Of a DNA stretch of 64,000 nt, positions 52,326-60,369 are shown piece by piece. How positions within the stretch are numbered: the stretch's first letter is position 1; each line of letters starts with the position of its first letter. Position numbers and translations under genes: made by a program. Location: positions 27,187 through 91,186 of the IMG/VR virus record IMGVR_UViG_3300022751_000017; one strand, 5' to 3'. Below the pieces are notes generated by a model. It was not told the origin of the DNA. It saw nothing but the letters and a program-made list of their open reading frames with translations, and made no database searches. The stretch is from a virus.

Positions 52326-52697
52326 TTACTGGTTTTTAATACGTTTAAAATCTCTACAATCCCCCATCCTGTCAAGATATTTACTAAATGCATATTTCGC
52401 ACTACAGCTATCATTGAACAATGCTATATCGCCTCCCATTTCTTCATAAAAGCAGTATCCAAGATCATTAACACTTCTCATGATGCGAGTTCCTAGTTCC
52501 CCCCTGTATATAACCGCATATTTTCGCCTACATTCACTATATTCTATTTGCGTTTCTACAGGCATTTTAAAATCACATGAATATATGCACTCATTGTTTT
52601 CTACGGTATCAACCGATTTTGCGGGTTCAATATTTTGATTTGTTCTGCATCCGCTCACCGTCACGGCAAGCAGTAGTAATGTTAGTGTGTATTTCAT
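52326..52697 (-). CDS. Small lipoprotein, 123 aa
   Basis: A lipoprotein signal peptide, YTLTLLLLAVTVSGC, with Cys17 as the lipid site, then a mature acidic protein with several Cys (ECIYSC, CRRK, CFYEE, SCSAKY). The Cys suggest disulfides in the periplasm. It may be a phage-encoded surface or periplasmic factor. The gene ends 4 nt into its neighbour's frame and is part of the operon. Confidence 0.65.
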   Translation of the reverse strand: MKYTLTLLLLAVTVSGCRTNQNIEPAKSVDTVENNECIYSCDFKMPVETQIEYSECRRKYAVIYRGELGTRIMRSVNDLGYCFYEEMGGDIALFNDSCSAKYAFSKYLDRMGDCRDFKRIKNQ

Positions 52698-53092
52698 AGC
52701 TCGATGTTTAACGGGTGACCGAGAGATTGCATGAGATTCTGTAATTGGTGTAGGTATTTGATATGTTTAAAGTATTGGTATATAGTGTTTATGTCGCTGT
52801 CAAACCCAACTGAAACTCCCTGCACAATATGCCAGCATACTTCGATATCATTGAATGGGATATACCAATCTACGGGTCGCTTCACAAAGCCACACTTATC
52901 CAGTATCTCAGGCGATAACGGGATTTCCTGAATACTTTCAACATTAGTCATTAAAAAGCCGCCTTTAGTGAAAATCTGGACGTTTATTTTGCTTTCATCG
53001 TCAGCCCTTCGACCAACACCATGCACTTTTACTATCTCGTTATGGAATGGGAATAGCACCCAGTTCCCGATCATTAATTCGTTTGCGTTCAT
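52694..53092 (-). CDS. Conserved-type small phage protein (paralog A), 132 aa
   Basis: The N-terminus ELMIGNWVLF and C-terminus KYLHQLQNLMQSLGHPLN are features I associate with unknown proteins of Bacteroidetes phages. The end matches that of the protein at 56045 (KYVHQLQNLLHSLGHPAN), so the two are diverged paralogs. It has no membrane segment or catalytic motif. Its 4-nt overlaps with both neighbours suggest coupled translation. Confidence 0.7.
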   Translation of the reverse strand: MNANELMIGNWVLFPFHNEIVKVHGVGRRADDESKINVQIFTKGGFLMTNVESIQEIPLSPEILDKCGFVKRPVDWYIPFNDIEVCWHIVQGVSVGFDSDINTIYQYFKHIKYLHQLQNLMQSLGHPLNIEL

Positions 53093-53469
53093 TTGTTTTG
53101 TTTGGATTTAAAAAGTTCATTAAAATCAGTCTTGCTTATATCGGCCTTCAATTTTAACGATTTCAGTTTATTCCTAATGAGCCATGATGCTCCTAGGTAG
53201 CCAATTGGAGACAAGATAAAGCCTATATTTTTAATCTTAAAGATACTTGCATGCATTTTGCTTCTTGTATAAAGGCACTGTAGCGATTCGTATTTGCCCA
53301 TCCTTTCCCAATTAACACTTTCAAATGCTGTCTTAAATTCTTCGTATGTGGAATGGTATTGCCTTTCGGTATTTTCTCTAGTCATTTCTATGTACGTCAT
53401 ATAGCTTACGCTCCAAAATATTAGGGCAATAGATATAACTACCAACGGCATTATTAATAATAGTATCAT
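53089..53469 (-). CDS. Two-span membrane protein, 126 aa
   Basis: An N-terminal hydrophobic helix (ILLLIMPLVVISIALIFW) and a second near 85-100 (IGFILSPIGYLGASWLI) flank a soluble helical middle. The C-terminus is Lys-rich (SKTDFNELFKSKQNK). Function unknown. 4-nt overlaps on both sides keep it in the operon. Confidence 0.6.
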   Translation of the reverse strand: MILLLIMPLVVISIALIFWSVSYMTYIEMTRENTERQYHSTYEEFKTAFESVNWERMGKYESLQCLYTRSKMHASIFKIKNIGFILSPIGYLGASWLIRNKLKSLKLKADISKTDFNELFKSKQNK

Positions 53470-53936
53470 TTGCTATCTTTTAATTGGCTTATGCGCCTGT
53501 TTAAATAAAATGCTGCTTTCTCAAGGTCTTGCAGCTCTGTTTCTTTGCTCTTCTTACCGGCACGCAGGAAGTACTTCAATACATTCCCATCGCTGAAATT
53601 AAGCCCGTAATGCTCGATTATCTTGATCGCCTCATACGGGTTATCAGCACCGCCGTAATGTGTAGGGTGGTTAACTGGGTCGGTGGTTTCGGGGAGGAAG
53701 TCGGAGAGGGTTAGTATGGTGTATGTCGATGGGCCATCGACATTACCAAAAACGCCATAAAACGGCCTGTAGTATGTTTTATTTTTATGAGTTTCCCATT
53801 TTTCGGCTAATTTATATGTTTTACCTGAAGCCCATGTTTTACCCGACCTATCCAGCATCTCGCAAAATGCCGTTGCCTCTTCCTGCGTCTTGCAGTGTAC
53901 AACTTCGTTTGGCTGTATGCTTTCGATTGTTCTCAT
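53466..53936 (-). CDS. DUF3310-containing protein, 156 aa
   Basis: The C-terminal part, VNHPTHYGGADNPYEAIKII followed by HYGLNFSDGNVLKYFLRAGK, fits DUF3310, which also occurs in T7 gp1.7-type proteins linked to nucleotide metabolism. The N-terminal 80 residues (RTIESIQPNEVVHCKTQEEA) are a separate, unrecognised domain. Its neighbours are small unknowns; dUTPase lies a few genes away, so a nucleotide-related role is reasonable. Confidence 0.75.
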   Translation of the reverse strand: MRTIESIQPNEVVHCKTQEEATAFCEMLDRSGKTWASGKTYKLAEKWETHKNKTYYRPFYGVFGNVDGPSTYTILTLSDFLPETTDPVNHPTHYGGADNPYEAIKIIEHYGLNFSDGNVLKYFLRAGKKSKETELQDLEKAAFYLNRRISQLKDSK

Positions 53937-53943
53937 TTGTTTA

Positions 53944-54150
53944 TTATTTCTGGTTAATAATTTTGTTTACTTCATTTACTGCCCTCTGCTGTTCGTCTCC
54001 TATAGCAGCCGCTGATGCCATGTACTCACATATATCGGCACAATCTGATATTCTCATTTCGCTATTCCAGTCCTTGCGACCATCATTGTACAGCATCCAG
54101 CGCTTAGCAAATATCAGCCGGTAAATGGCTTTTAGTTTTCTCATTTGCAA
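53944..54150 (-). CDS. Hypothetical protein, 68 aa
   Basis: A small, mostly helical protein (MRKLKAIYRLIFAKRWMLYN at the start, then DCADICEYMASAAAI). It is flanked by short gaps in the operon. No motif or membrane segment. Unknown. Confidence 0.55.
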   Translation of the reverse strand: MQMRKLKAIYRLIFAKRWMLYNDGRKDWNSEMRISDCADICEYMASAAAIGDEQQRAVNEVNKIINQK

Positions 54151-54201
54151 GTTTAGTTTTATTGGTGAAAGTAATCTTATCTGTACCTTAGTTTACTTAT
54201 G

Positions 54202-54444
54202 CTAATCCATCTGGTGTACATCATCCCGCCAATATTTTTCAATAATCGGATTTGTTATTTCGGTGTGTAGACAACATATAAAATATACATCGCAAACTAA
54301 GTAGAACAACATCGCGCAGACATGCTTGGCACTTAAGCCATTGACGCATAGATCATACGCAAGGATAGGCACAAAACAGCTTGTAGTTAATATGCCGAAA
54401 CAGATGATTATCATTCTATAGATATTATATTTTATCTTTCTCAT
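54202..54444 (-). CDS. Two-span membrane protein, 80 aa
   Basis: Hydrophobic segments at about 8-28 (YRMIIICFGILTTSCFVPIL) and 40-58 (KHVCAMLFYLVCDVYFICC), with several Cys. The start codon overlaps the stop of the preceding 58-aa gene (ATGA). Unknown function. Confidence 0.6.
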   Translation of the reverse strand: MRKIKYNIYRMIIICFGILTTSCFVPILAYDLCVNGLSAKHVCAMLFYLVCDVYFICCLHTEITNPIIEKYWRDDVHQMD

Positions 54445-54617
54445 TGCTCACGGTTTAGGAACATGGTGAATAATTCGGATGCGGTACGAAATAGGGAACT
54501 ACGTCCTATAACATCTCTTCTATAGTAGCCAGCATTACCTTCAATTGGGCTGTACTCAAAGACAACACACTCTGGCCATTTAAAATCAAGTGGTACTCTT
54601 TTAAGTTCTCTTCCCAT
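54441..54617 (-). CDS. Small conserved-type phage protein (MGRELKRVPLDFKWP), 58 aa
   Basis: A full 58-codon frame between two longer genes. The N-terminus GRELKRVPLDFKWP is like a short protein found in many phages (xRxLKRVPxDFxWP), of unknown role. It overlaps the next gene by 4 nt. The family resemblance is from memory. Confidence 0.65.
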   Translation of the reverse strand: MGRELKRVPLDFKWPECVVFEYSPIEGNAGYYRRDVIGRSSLFRTASELFTMFLNREQ

Positions 54618-54622
54618 GATAA

Positions 54623-54931
54623 TTATTTATTTAAGAATTTATTCCTGAATACTTCCTTTTCTGTTGCGATAGCCAGATCGCTCTGTTCTTTACTGTATAC
54701 TTGGGTAAGTATATCAATACCTGTTTTGAAATACTCTGCAGTCTCTTCAGTGCTCCATGCCTCATAGCGCCCTTTTAATTCTTCTCTGTACTCACTGTCT
54801 GTGTTGTTAGCTATTAGTAGCTTAACGGCATGTGTATGGGCATTGATCTCACGTTCCAGTAGTTGGTAGTATCTGGAGATATAGTACTGTACTAGGTCAG
54901 TAATGTTGTGATGCTTAGTTTTTCGTGCCAT
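54623..54931 (-). CDS. Hypothetical helical protein, 102 aa
   Basis: A charged helical protein (NITDLVQYYISRYYQLLERE) with no motif. It ends 5 nt before the 58-aa gene. Unknown. Confidence 0.55.
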   Translation of the reverse strand: MARKTKHHNITDLVQYYISRYYQLLEREINAHTHAVKLLIANNTDSEYREELKGRYEAWSTEETAEYFKTGIDILTQVYSKEQSDLAIATEKEVFRNKFLNK

Positions 54932-54937
54932 AAAGTC

Positions 54938-55105
54938 TTAAATTGTCCCTATTGTATGCGTACTGACAATGCTTTTGAGATAGTTCAGGTGTTTCTTCAG
55001 CCACATACACCCTGGCAGAGCAGCACATCTCATTTCATAGTGAGGAATAAGAGAGGAGTACATGGCATCTTCCTGTAGTGTGGTTGTTCGCTTAGCAGCC
55101 GGCAT
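54938..55105 (-). CDS. Hypothetical protein, 55 aa
   Basis: The start at MPAAKRTTTLQED was chosen because it overlaps the previous gene by only 14 nt; a start 48 nt upstream would overlap 62 nt. The product has two Cys (RCAALPGCMWLKKHL) and no membrane segment. Unknown. Confidence 0.5.
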   Translation of the reverse strand: MPAAKRTTTLQEDAMYSSLIPHYEMRCAALPGCMWLKKHLNYLKSIVSTHTIGTI

Positions 55106-55379
55106 GCCCACCTGGTGGGTCGGTGTTTTCAAGAAATTCGCGGATTGGGTCATGGTGTGTAGTGTGGGTGGTTTGTGAATGATGTTTACTTCCTTCTTCG
55201 TCCTGATCCAGCAGGTTCTGTAGTTCTGTTATCGTATCCCACATACCTGCAGCACATGAGGATCTTATGTCTGATATTGAAGGGAAGTCTCCGCTGTTAT
55301 CATCATTTACCGGAGCGAGGTACTGTGCATGGATTTCTTTGAGTTCTGAAATACGATTGATTATTAGTTGTCGTAGCAT
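55092..55379 (-). CDS. Hypothetical helical protein, 95 aa
   Basis: Amphipathic helix at the start (LRQLIINRISELKEIHAQY), a second helix in TITELQNLLDQDEEGSK, and a His/Thr-rich tail (HHSQTTHTTHHDP) that might bind metal. It overlaps its downstream neighbour. Unknown. Confidence 0.55.
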   Translation of the reverse strand: MLRQLIINRISELKEIHAQYLAPVNDDNSGDFPSISDIRSSCAAGMWDTITELQNLLDQDEEGSKHHSQTTHTTHHDPIREFLENTDPPGGHAGC

Positions 55380-55385
55380 GTGTTT

Positions 55386-55577
55386 CTATTTTTTGGAGAA
55401 TAATTTGTTATATCGTTTTTGTGCTTGTTGCATATTTACAGCCTCTATGTTGACTCCATTTATTTGGAAGGTATACATATCCCCTTTTCTTTTTGGCATT
55501 GATCTACGCCTGGCAGGAGGCTGAGTATTAAGTGATGCAGACATTGCCAGTAGTGCAGTTAGTAATTGCTTGCTCAT
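55386..55577 (-). CDS. Small basic protein, 63 aa
   Basis: The N-terminal LLTALLAMSASLNTQPPA is followed by a basic stretch (RRRSMPKRKGD) and helical AQKRYNKLFSKK. The start overlaps the previous gene by 4 nt. It could be nucleic-acid-binding. Unknown. Confidence 0.5.
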   Translation of the reverse strand: MSKQLLTALLAMSASLNTQPPARRRSMPKRKGDMYTFQINGVNIEAVNMQQAQKRYNKLFSKK

Positions 55578-55855
55578 TGGCTGTGGTATTGTTTCAAGCT
55601 GTTATCTTCAGGCTTGAACTGTGAGTAATATTGATCGAATGTGGATATAGGTCGATCTTCTATTAAGTTCCAAGCGTTTAACCCATTGTTCCAGGTTCTA
55701 TTCGCGAACTTCTCCTCATCTGGCAGCAGGTCGATGAGAATTTCTATGGCTTCATCTAATGCGTCATCATGCGTGTCTGAACGATCCATTCTGATGTCGT
55801 CCCATTTTTTAGTCCTTATACGCTCAATGGCGATTTGTATTGGTGTCTGTGGCAT
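55574..55855 (-). CDS. Hypothetical acidic protein, 93 aa
   Basis: An acidic soluble protein (HDDALDEAIEILIDLLPDEE in the middle). It overlaps the next gene by 4 nt and lies 1 nt after the previous one. No motif seen. The tight spacing supports a single polycistronic message. Confidence 0.55.
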   Translation of the reverse strand: MPQTPIQIAIERIRTKKWDDIRMDRSDTHDDALDEAIEILIDLLPDEEKFANRTWNNGLNAWNLIEDRPISTFDQYYSQFKPEDNSLKQYHSQ

Positions 55856-55856
55856 A

Positions 55857-56048
55857 TTATTGCTTTTTATTTGTTAACTTTTGTAATGCGGATTCCCATG
55901 TCTTATATCTTTCAGATAAATCACTTATTGGTACTCCATAGCTCATGTGGCTGGTAAATATTACCCAACCGCATAATTGACCTTCTGTTACGTGCCAAAT
56001 ACACACCGCATCAGGGTACACCTGCCTTACTTGCTCTTCTGGGGTCAT
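55857..56048 (-). CDS. Hypothetical protein, 63 aa
   Basis: The start MTPEEQVRQVYPDAV was chosen because it gives a 4-nt ATGA overlap with the preceding gene; a longer frame would overlap by 76 nt. A Trp/Cys-rich core (CIWHVTEGQLCGWVIF) suggests a compact fold. Unknown. Confidence 0.55.
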   Translation of the reverse strand: MTPEEQVRQVYPDAVCIWHVTEGQLCGWVIFTSHMSYGVPISDLSERYKTWESALQKLTNKKQ

Positions 56049-56407
56049 AGTATAAGATTTGCCGGGTGCCCAAGTGAATGAAGTAAGTTTTGTAGTTGGT
56101 GAACATACTTGATGTTCCATGCGAAATACTGTATCCCGCTTTCCATATCATGTATGCCAAAGGTATAATCGCCTAATTTATTTCCAAATATATAATATTC
56201 AGAACGCTCGGTATCTAGTCGCCATCTGGTATAGCTATTTGATTTTATAAACCCAAACTTTATAAGTATTTCAGCGGTAAGTGGTACTCCAAACAGAGTA
56301 AGTGTATTATTAGCTACATTTTCAAATGAAGTAGCCTTTACGGTATAGTATTCACCGTTTATGTCTTTGGTGATATTGCCCACCATAAGCACTTTGGATG
56401 ATAGCAT
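56045..56407 (-). CDS. Conserved-type small phage protein (paralog B), 120 aa
   Basis: C-terminus KYVHQLQNLLHSLGHPAN matches paralog A at 52694, and the N-terminus (LMVGNITKDINGEYYTV) has the same layout (short start, GN, Tyr/Val strands). The two copies share an unknown but probably conserved fold. Confidence 0.7.
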   Translation of the reverse strand: MLSSKVLMVGNITKDINGEYYTVKATSFENVANNTLTLFGVPLTAEILIKFGFIKSNSYTRWRLDTERSEYYIFGNKLGDYTFGIHDMESGIQYFAWNIKYVHQLQNLLHSLGHPANLIL

Positions 56408-56421
56408 GTAGTGTGATTGTT

Positions 56422-56655
56422 TTAGCTGTAAAATTTCTCTTTTTGAATAGACAATGTTGTGATTGCAATCTGGATAGCTGCCTGTAACCCATCAGGCCTA
56501 TTAACTTCGCATAATACTATTTTATCTTCCGCATAATTAGTGAATGGGTTAATTATCTTCCACATCATAGCATCTGTATGAGAGTAGTATTCAGGGAATA
56601 TAAATCTACCTGTTAATTCAACCAGATATTGTGTTTGTTCTTCTATGTGTGTCAT
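56422..56655 (-). CDS. Hypothetical protein, 77 aa
   Basis: A short soluble protein with aromatic residues (GRFIFPEYYSHTDAMMWKII) and one Cys. It has ordinary spacing within the operon. Unknown. Confidence 0.55.
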   Translation of the reverse strand: MTHIEEQTQYLVELTGRFIFPEYYSHTDAMMWKIINPFTNYAEDKIVLCEVNRPDGLQAAIQIAITTLSIQKEKFYS

Positions 56656-56668
56656 AATTGGTAGTCAT

Positions 56669-56944
56669 TTATTGTGCGCTCAGGCGCTGGTTACTTTCTG
56701 TGAGTTGCTTAATAATGAGATCCTTCTCTTTTATTATTTTCAAGAGTTTTATCTCTTTTGGAGAGGTGCGCTTTATTGCTTTAAGATCCAAATCTTTGTA
56801 TTGCTCCAGGTCAATCAGTTGCTTATCGGCTATTAGGGTAGGTACTATATCTCCGGATACAAAGAACTCATATATTCGCTCTCTACGGACGTTCTTAAGC
56901 TTTGCATACTGGGTTACGGTGACATATTTCTCGTTCAGGTCCAT
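56669..56944 (-). CDS. HTH (excisionase/MerR-like) protein with coiled coil, 91 aa
   Basis: Residues about 8-50 (VTVTQYAKLKNVRRERIYEF followed by VSGDIVPTLIAD) resemble the winged helix of excisionase and MerR-type DNA-binding proteins. The C-terminal half is a charged coiled coil (EIKLLKIIKEKDLIIKQLTE). A promoter-like TACATTTAC lies upstream on the minus strand. It may regulate its own operon. Confidence 0.6.
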   Translation of the reverse strand: MDLNEKYVTVTQYAKLKNVRRERIYEFFVSGDIVPTLIADKQLIDLEQYKDLDLKAIKRTSPKEIKLLKIIKEKDLIIKQLTESNQRLSAQ

Positions 56945-57011
56945 ATCTTCAAAAAACTATTTGTTTATGTGTAAATGTACAAAATGTTTATCAAATAAAG
57001 AAGCGTTTGTG

Positions 57012-57473
57012 CTAATTTATTTCTCGTGATGCGAGCCAAGTATTAATGTATTTCGGTATTGCTGACTGGTCATTAGTAGCAAGGGCCAGATTATCTTTCA
57101 TTTTATTTATCAACAGCATGGCTTCTGTTGTGCTGATATTTTCACGCTGCATCTCTGCAAATATCATTATGCGATCTGCTGTCCATCCCATAAAATTTGG
57201 TTGCGGTGGGCATTTAAGCGCTATCGCTATACTCTCCATGAGGATAACAAGTTGCTCAGCTTCCTGGGCGGTGGGAGCGCCAAATATGAAGTGTTCTGCA
57301 GGCTTTCTATTATCTAGGATCAGCACTGCCATAATAGCAAATGTGTGGGCATTTTCTGGTTCGCATTTCTCCGGCTCATTCATGCTGAATCTTACCGGGT
57401 ATATTCTGAATCCTGCGATGGAGGAACCTACTGGTATTTTGTCTCCAGCCCATAAGCGTTTTATCTGGTTCAA
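57012..57473 (-). CDS. Hypothetical protein, 153 aa
   Basis: A soluble alpha/beta protein, with FGAPTAQEAEQLVILMESIA in the middle. It has no Cys cluster or known motif and ends LASREIN. It lies 7 nt after a 48-aa gene in the operon. Unknown. Confidence 0.55.
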   Translation of the reverse strand: MNQIKRLWAGDKIPVGSSIAGFRIYPVRFSMNEPEKCEPENAHTFAIMAVLILDNRKPAEHFIFGAPTAQEAEQLVILMESIAIALKCPPQPNFMGWTADRIMIFAEMQRENISTTEAMLLINKMKDNLALATNDQSAIPKYINTWLASREIN

Positions 57474-57480
57474 TGTTGTG

Positions 57481-57627
57481 TTATTTTAAAAATGAGGGAA
57501 GAGATACAGGTGCATTCCCGGCAGTAGTTACCTTGCGTGCCTGTTTCTTTTTTGTCACATTATGCGCTACTCTCAGGTAAGCGTAGAAGGTGTACATGAG
57601 ATCTGATTTCTTTTGCTGGCGATTCAT
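57481..57627 (-). CDS. Small basic protein, 48 aa
   Basis: A 48-codon frame, MNRQQKKSDLMYTFYAYLRV then AHNVTKKKQARK, strongly basic (ten Lys/Arg in the first 33 residues), with a Pro/Ser-rich end. It overlaps the next gene by 4 nt (ATGA). It may bind nucleic acid or host protein. Unknown. Confidence 0.5.
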   Translation of the reverse strand: MNRQQKKSDLMYTFYAYLRVAHNVTKKKQARKVTTAGNAPVSLPSFLK

Positions 57628-57869
57628 GATGTAGTAAATTTGTCTATGCGAATATTGTTTATAATGTATGTCTTTATTGCGTTTGGAATATCAAGTGCGA
57701 TAACTGCCCGAGCGACAGCTCCCTCGCTCAGTATGATATTGTTTCGCATTATGTAAACTTCATTCCATGTCTCTAGTCTGTTGTATGCCATTTCTGCAAA
57801 CTGAGCCCAGGAGTTAGCGTGTCCTACTTGTACGGGGAATCCTTGATTCTCGAATACTGTAATTTCCAT
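57624..57869 (-). CDS. Hypothetical protein, 81 aa
   Basis: The start at MEITVFENQGFPVQVG was chosen because an A/T-rich leader precedes it; the 22 residues of a longer frame (MMPLRSRLLL) look like leader. It is a soluble alpha/beta protein (NSWAQFAEMAYNRLETWNEV). It overlaps the 48-aa gene by 4 nt. Unknown. Confidence 0.5.
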   Translation of the reverse strand: MEITVFENQGFPVQVGHANSWAQFAEMAYNRLETWNEVYIMRNNIILSEGAVARAVIALDIPNAIKTYIINNIRIDKFTTS

Positions 57870-57948
57870 AAAATAATATTTTAACTGCGCCTCGTTCAAG
57901 GTGGTAAGCAAGAGCCGAGAGCGCAGGGGCATCACTGCCCAAATGAGG

Positions 57949-58071
57949 TTAATAAAAATAGTATAGTAAAAGGCCTGTTCCTATCCCATCAATCACTAAG
58001 GATATAAGAAGAGCTAGTAAAAACTTATCCTCCTTCAGCGTAGAGAATGCAAGCGTGTATATTGTCAGCAT
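57949..58071 (-). CDS. Small single-span membrane protein, 40 aa
   Basis: A 40-codon frame, MLTIYTLAFSTLKEDKFLLA then LLISLVIDGIGTGLLLYYFY. A short amphipathic start is followed by one hydrophobic helix, as in phage micropeptides. It overlaps the preceding gene by 7 nt. Unknown. Confidence 0.45.
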   Translation of the reverse strand: MLTIYTLAFSTLKEDKFLLALLISLVIDGIGTGLLLYYFY

Positions 58072-58307
58072 GGGATACCTGATTTAGCCATGGCCCATAA
58101 TATTGCGTCCTCATCATCTGTCAGCGCCGGCATATTAATTTGGTTGTTGATGCAGCATTCTACCATAGTGTAGTCTGTTTCTCTATCCCATATAGAGGTT
58201 ACTGTGAACTCAGCAGTATACTGTGCCCCCTCTTTAGAGAATGTTATATTTACCGCTGTGGTAGTAGTCGTGCTGGTGATTTTTGAGTTTGCTGTTACGT
58301 TATTCAT
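58065..58307 (-). CDS. Hypothetical protein, 80 aa
   Basis: The ATG at MNNVTANSKITSTTTTT was chosen rather than the upstream TTG of the longer frame. Thr-rich start, then beta strands (YTAEFTVTSIWDRETDYTMV) and a Cys pair (ECCINN). Unknown. Confidence 0.5.
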   Translation of the reverse strand: MNNVTANSKITSTTTTTAVNITFSKEGAQYTAEFTVTSIWDRETDYTMVECCINNQINMPALTDDEDAILWAMAKSGIPC

Positions 58308-58388
58308 CTGAAGGTATTTTATGGTTATTATTTTGGCCAAATTGCCCTTATTTTAAACCCGAATATTTTTAGCTATTTCGCATGAAAG

Positions 58389-58892
58389 TTATTGCCTGTA
58401 ATTCTTCAGCGCCTTGTATATATCTTTAGCAATGGTATTATCTGAAGATGTATAACCTTTCAGGTATCCGTTGTTGCTAAATTTAAGGTTCTCGATATAG
58501 CTATGCATCCAGCCATTACCACATATACTATCATAAAACATGGGGCCGCACAGGCTTATTTTGCCTTCTTTTAGGTGTATATATGCTTGGCAATCTTCGG
58601 GGATCATCTGCCTTACCTTCTCGAACGTTTTATTAATTCGCTGGGCATATTGAACACTGTATAACACCTTATCCACTTTACGCACGGTAACAGATGGGTT
58701 ACCGGGATTATTGCCTATTGCAATACTATTGTATGCTCCAGTGAATGCAAGTAAATCAGAAGATATTATTTGCCTCATTTTATCGGTTATTATAGCCCCT
58801 GCTTTATTCACCCAGTAAAATACATCGTTTGTATTTTTTACAAAGGCTGTAGTATTCTTAAATGTCATTTGATATGTTACCATAACTTCCAT
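58389..58892 (-). CDS. Hypothetical protein, 167 aa
   Basis: A soluble alpha/beta protein, one of the longer members of the operon (MVTYQMTFKNTTAFVKNTND ... DSICGNGWMHSYIENLKFSN). No motif, signal peptide or membrane segment. Upstream a small hairpin (CCCC-loop-GGGG at 58907-58921) stands between it and the next gene. Confidence 0.55.
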   Translation of the reverse strand: MEVMVTYQMTFKNTTAFVKNTNDVFYWVNKAGAIITDKMRQIISSDLLAFTGAYNSIAIGNNPGNPSVTVRKVDKVLYSVQYAQRINKTFEKVRQMIPEDCQAYIHLKEGKISLCGPMFYDSICGNGWMHSYIENLKFSNNGYLKGYTSSDNTIAKDIYKALKNYRQ

Positions 58893-58961
58893 TTTTTAAG
58901 TGAACCTCCCCGGTAAAGGGGAACGCACGGTTTATTACGCCTTAATCACTATTTAAAATCT

Positions 58962-59156
58962 TTAACTTTCGGGGTCAAACTGCAATTTCTCTATGTATTC
59001 TTTAAGTCCTTCATTAGTCATTACGCTATCTGGCTGATAAGTGCTTTTATCCTGCCAATTTTCATCGTGATTTATTAGTGTTATTTTTACATTCTCATCA
59101 TTTGTAGCTATGCAGGCAATCTCACCTTGTTTAATTTCTATTACTATGTGTGTCAT
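58962..59156 (-). CDS. Hypothetical acidic protein, 64 aa
   Basis: A short acidic protein (KYQPDSVMTNEGLKEYIEKL is typical of its second half, read with the preceding Ser-Thr). No motif. It sits between two longer genes of the operon. Unknown. Confidence 0.5.
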   Translation of the reverse strand: MTHIVIEIKQGEIACIATNDENVKITLINHDENWQDKSTYQPDSVMTNEGLKEYIEKLQFDPES

Positions 59157-59168
59157 AATATTTTGATT

Positions 59169-59627
59169 TTAAGATAAAAATAATAGTTGTGGTATATAAT
59201 CAGTTATTGTTGTGGTATCGTTATCCTCAACCATTTTAAATCTGATATTGCAATCATCATTGAGACAGGTATGTATTTGATAATGCCCCGCATGGTCTGA
59301 ACTATCAGTAAATTCTGTTCTTCCACCACATAATGGGCAGGTAGCAGGCTGATCGCCTAAAATATAGGTGTCTGCGCCACATTCTAAAAGGTATTCGCAA
59401 GGGTCAAAGGCCGGGTTTTCAAGGCTGTAAATATCTATCATCAAGCTATTGAGTTGCGCGGCCTCTTCAGGTGAGAATAAGCCCACAAAATTACCTTTTT
59501 GGTCTGTCCACCCTATATCTTGCGCTGGGTCTTCAGGGTGATATGATTCTCTATTTACAAAAAGGGCATGCAGGAATATTTGCGCCTCTGTTACATTGGT
59601 TATTTTTGCTGGTATTGTGGTTTTCAT
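59169..59627 (-). CDS. Zinc-ribbon protein, 152 aa
   Basis: The C-terminal third holds CPLCGGRTEF and HTCLNDDCN, two Cys pairs of a zinc ribbon, with LECGADTY just before. The N-terminal 90 residues are unrecognised (PEEAAQLNSLMIDIYSLENP). Zinc ribbons of this kind usually contact nucleic acid or bring proteins together. It starts 1 nt after the previous gene. The specific role is not visible. Confidence 0.65.
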   Translation of the reverse strand: MKTTIPAKITNVTEAQIFLHALFVNRESYHPEDPAQDIGWTDQKGNFVGLFSPEEAAQLNSLMIDIYSLENPAFDPCEYLLECGADTYILGDQPATCPLCGGRTEFTDSSDHAGHYQIHTCLNDDCNIRFKMVEDNDTTTITDYIPQLLFLS

Positions 59628-59628
59628 G

Positions 59629-60003
59629 TTAAGATATTTGTATAGCTACATTGCAGCCGTAAAATGATATTGATGTCTTGTTTTTATGGGTTGTAACTTT
59701 AAAATGAAGTGGGGTAAGTCCTAGAAAGTGACAGGCATTATTTTTAACCGCCTCTTCAATTTCTGTTAGTGATACAGCACCGTTTTTACTAATTATTTGG
59801 GAGTAGAAAGTTCCCAGCGCATCAATAGCTTTGGCAAATTCCGACATCTTTAAACATTCTTCAGCATATGCCCTTATTGCCTGGGCGGTATCTGATATAT
59901 TTGTTAGTGGCTTGCCGTGCTTATTGTATAACCCGGCACCATCATTTTGATATGACTCAGCAAATGCTGTATTTATTGTGAATTTTATTTGTATATGTTT
60001 CAT
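59629..60003 (-). CDS. Hypothetical protein, 124 aa
   Basis: A soluble alpha/beta protein (IKFTINTAFAESYQNDGAGL; later KAIDALGTFYSQIISKNGAV). No motif or Cys cluster. Unknown. Confidence 0.55.
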   Translation of the reverse strand: MKHIQIKFTINTAFAESYQNDGAGLYNKHGKPLTNISDTAQAIRAYAEECLKMSEFAKAIDALGTFYSQIISKNGAVSLTEIEEAVKNNACHFLGLTPLHFKVTTHKNKTSISFYGCNVAIQIS

Positions 60004-60060
60004 AGAGCATGTATTAATAGTGAAAACTTAAAAATGATAGGGTTACAGGCTTACAACGTC

Positions 60061-60369
60061 TTAATTCCCAAATGTTATACGCCAATGTTTTATTGCTGCG
60101 GCCCACCATATAGAGTATTTGGTAACCGGACCATATATTTCATAAACTAATTTTGTGATTTTCGTTAATTCTACATCCGTTGGCATATGCTTACAGGTAT
60201 AATTTCCTAATATGCCGTCCCAATCTTTTATAAATTCCGTCCCAAAAAAATCAGATGATCTTTTTTCCCATGTATGACCCTTCAGCAGCTTTAATTCTTC
60301 TGACGGGTCAATTCTTTTAACTTGTATAGTAATAAATAAATCCTGGTAAATGCTATTAGTAGTATTCAT
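60061..60369 (-). CDS. Hypothetical protein, 102 aa
   Basis: A soluble protein, Trp- and Lys-rich (LLKGHTWEKRSSDFFGTEFI ... KYSIWWAAAIKHWRITFGN). It has no membrane segment. The 111 nt before it hold no further gene. Unknown. Confidence 0.55.
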   Translation of the reverse strand: MNTTNSIYQDLFITIQVKRIDPSEELKLLKGHTWEKRSSDFFGTEFIKDWDGILGNYTCKHMPTDVELTKITKLVYEIYGPVTKYSIWWAAAIKHWRITFGN

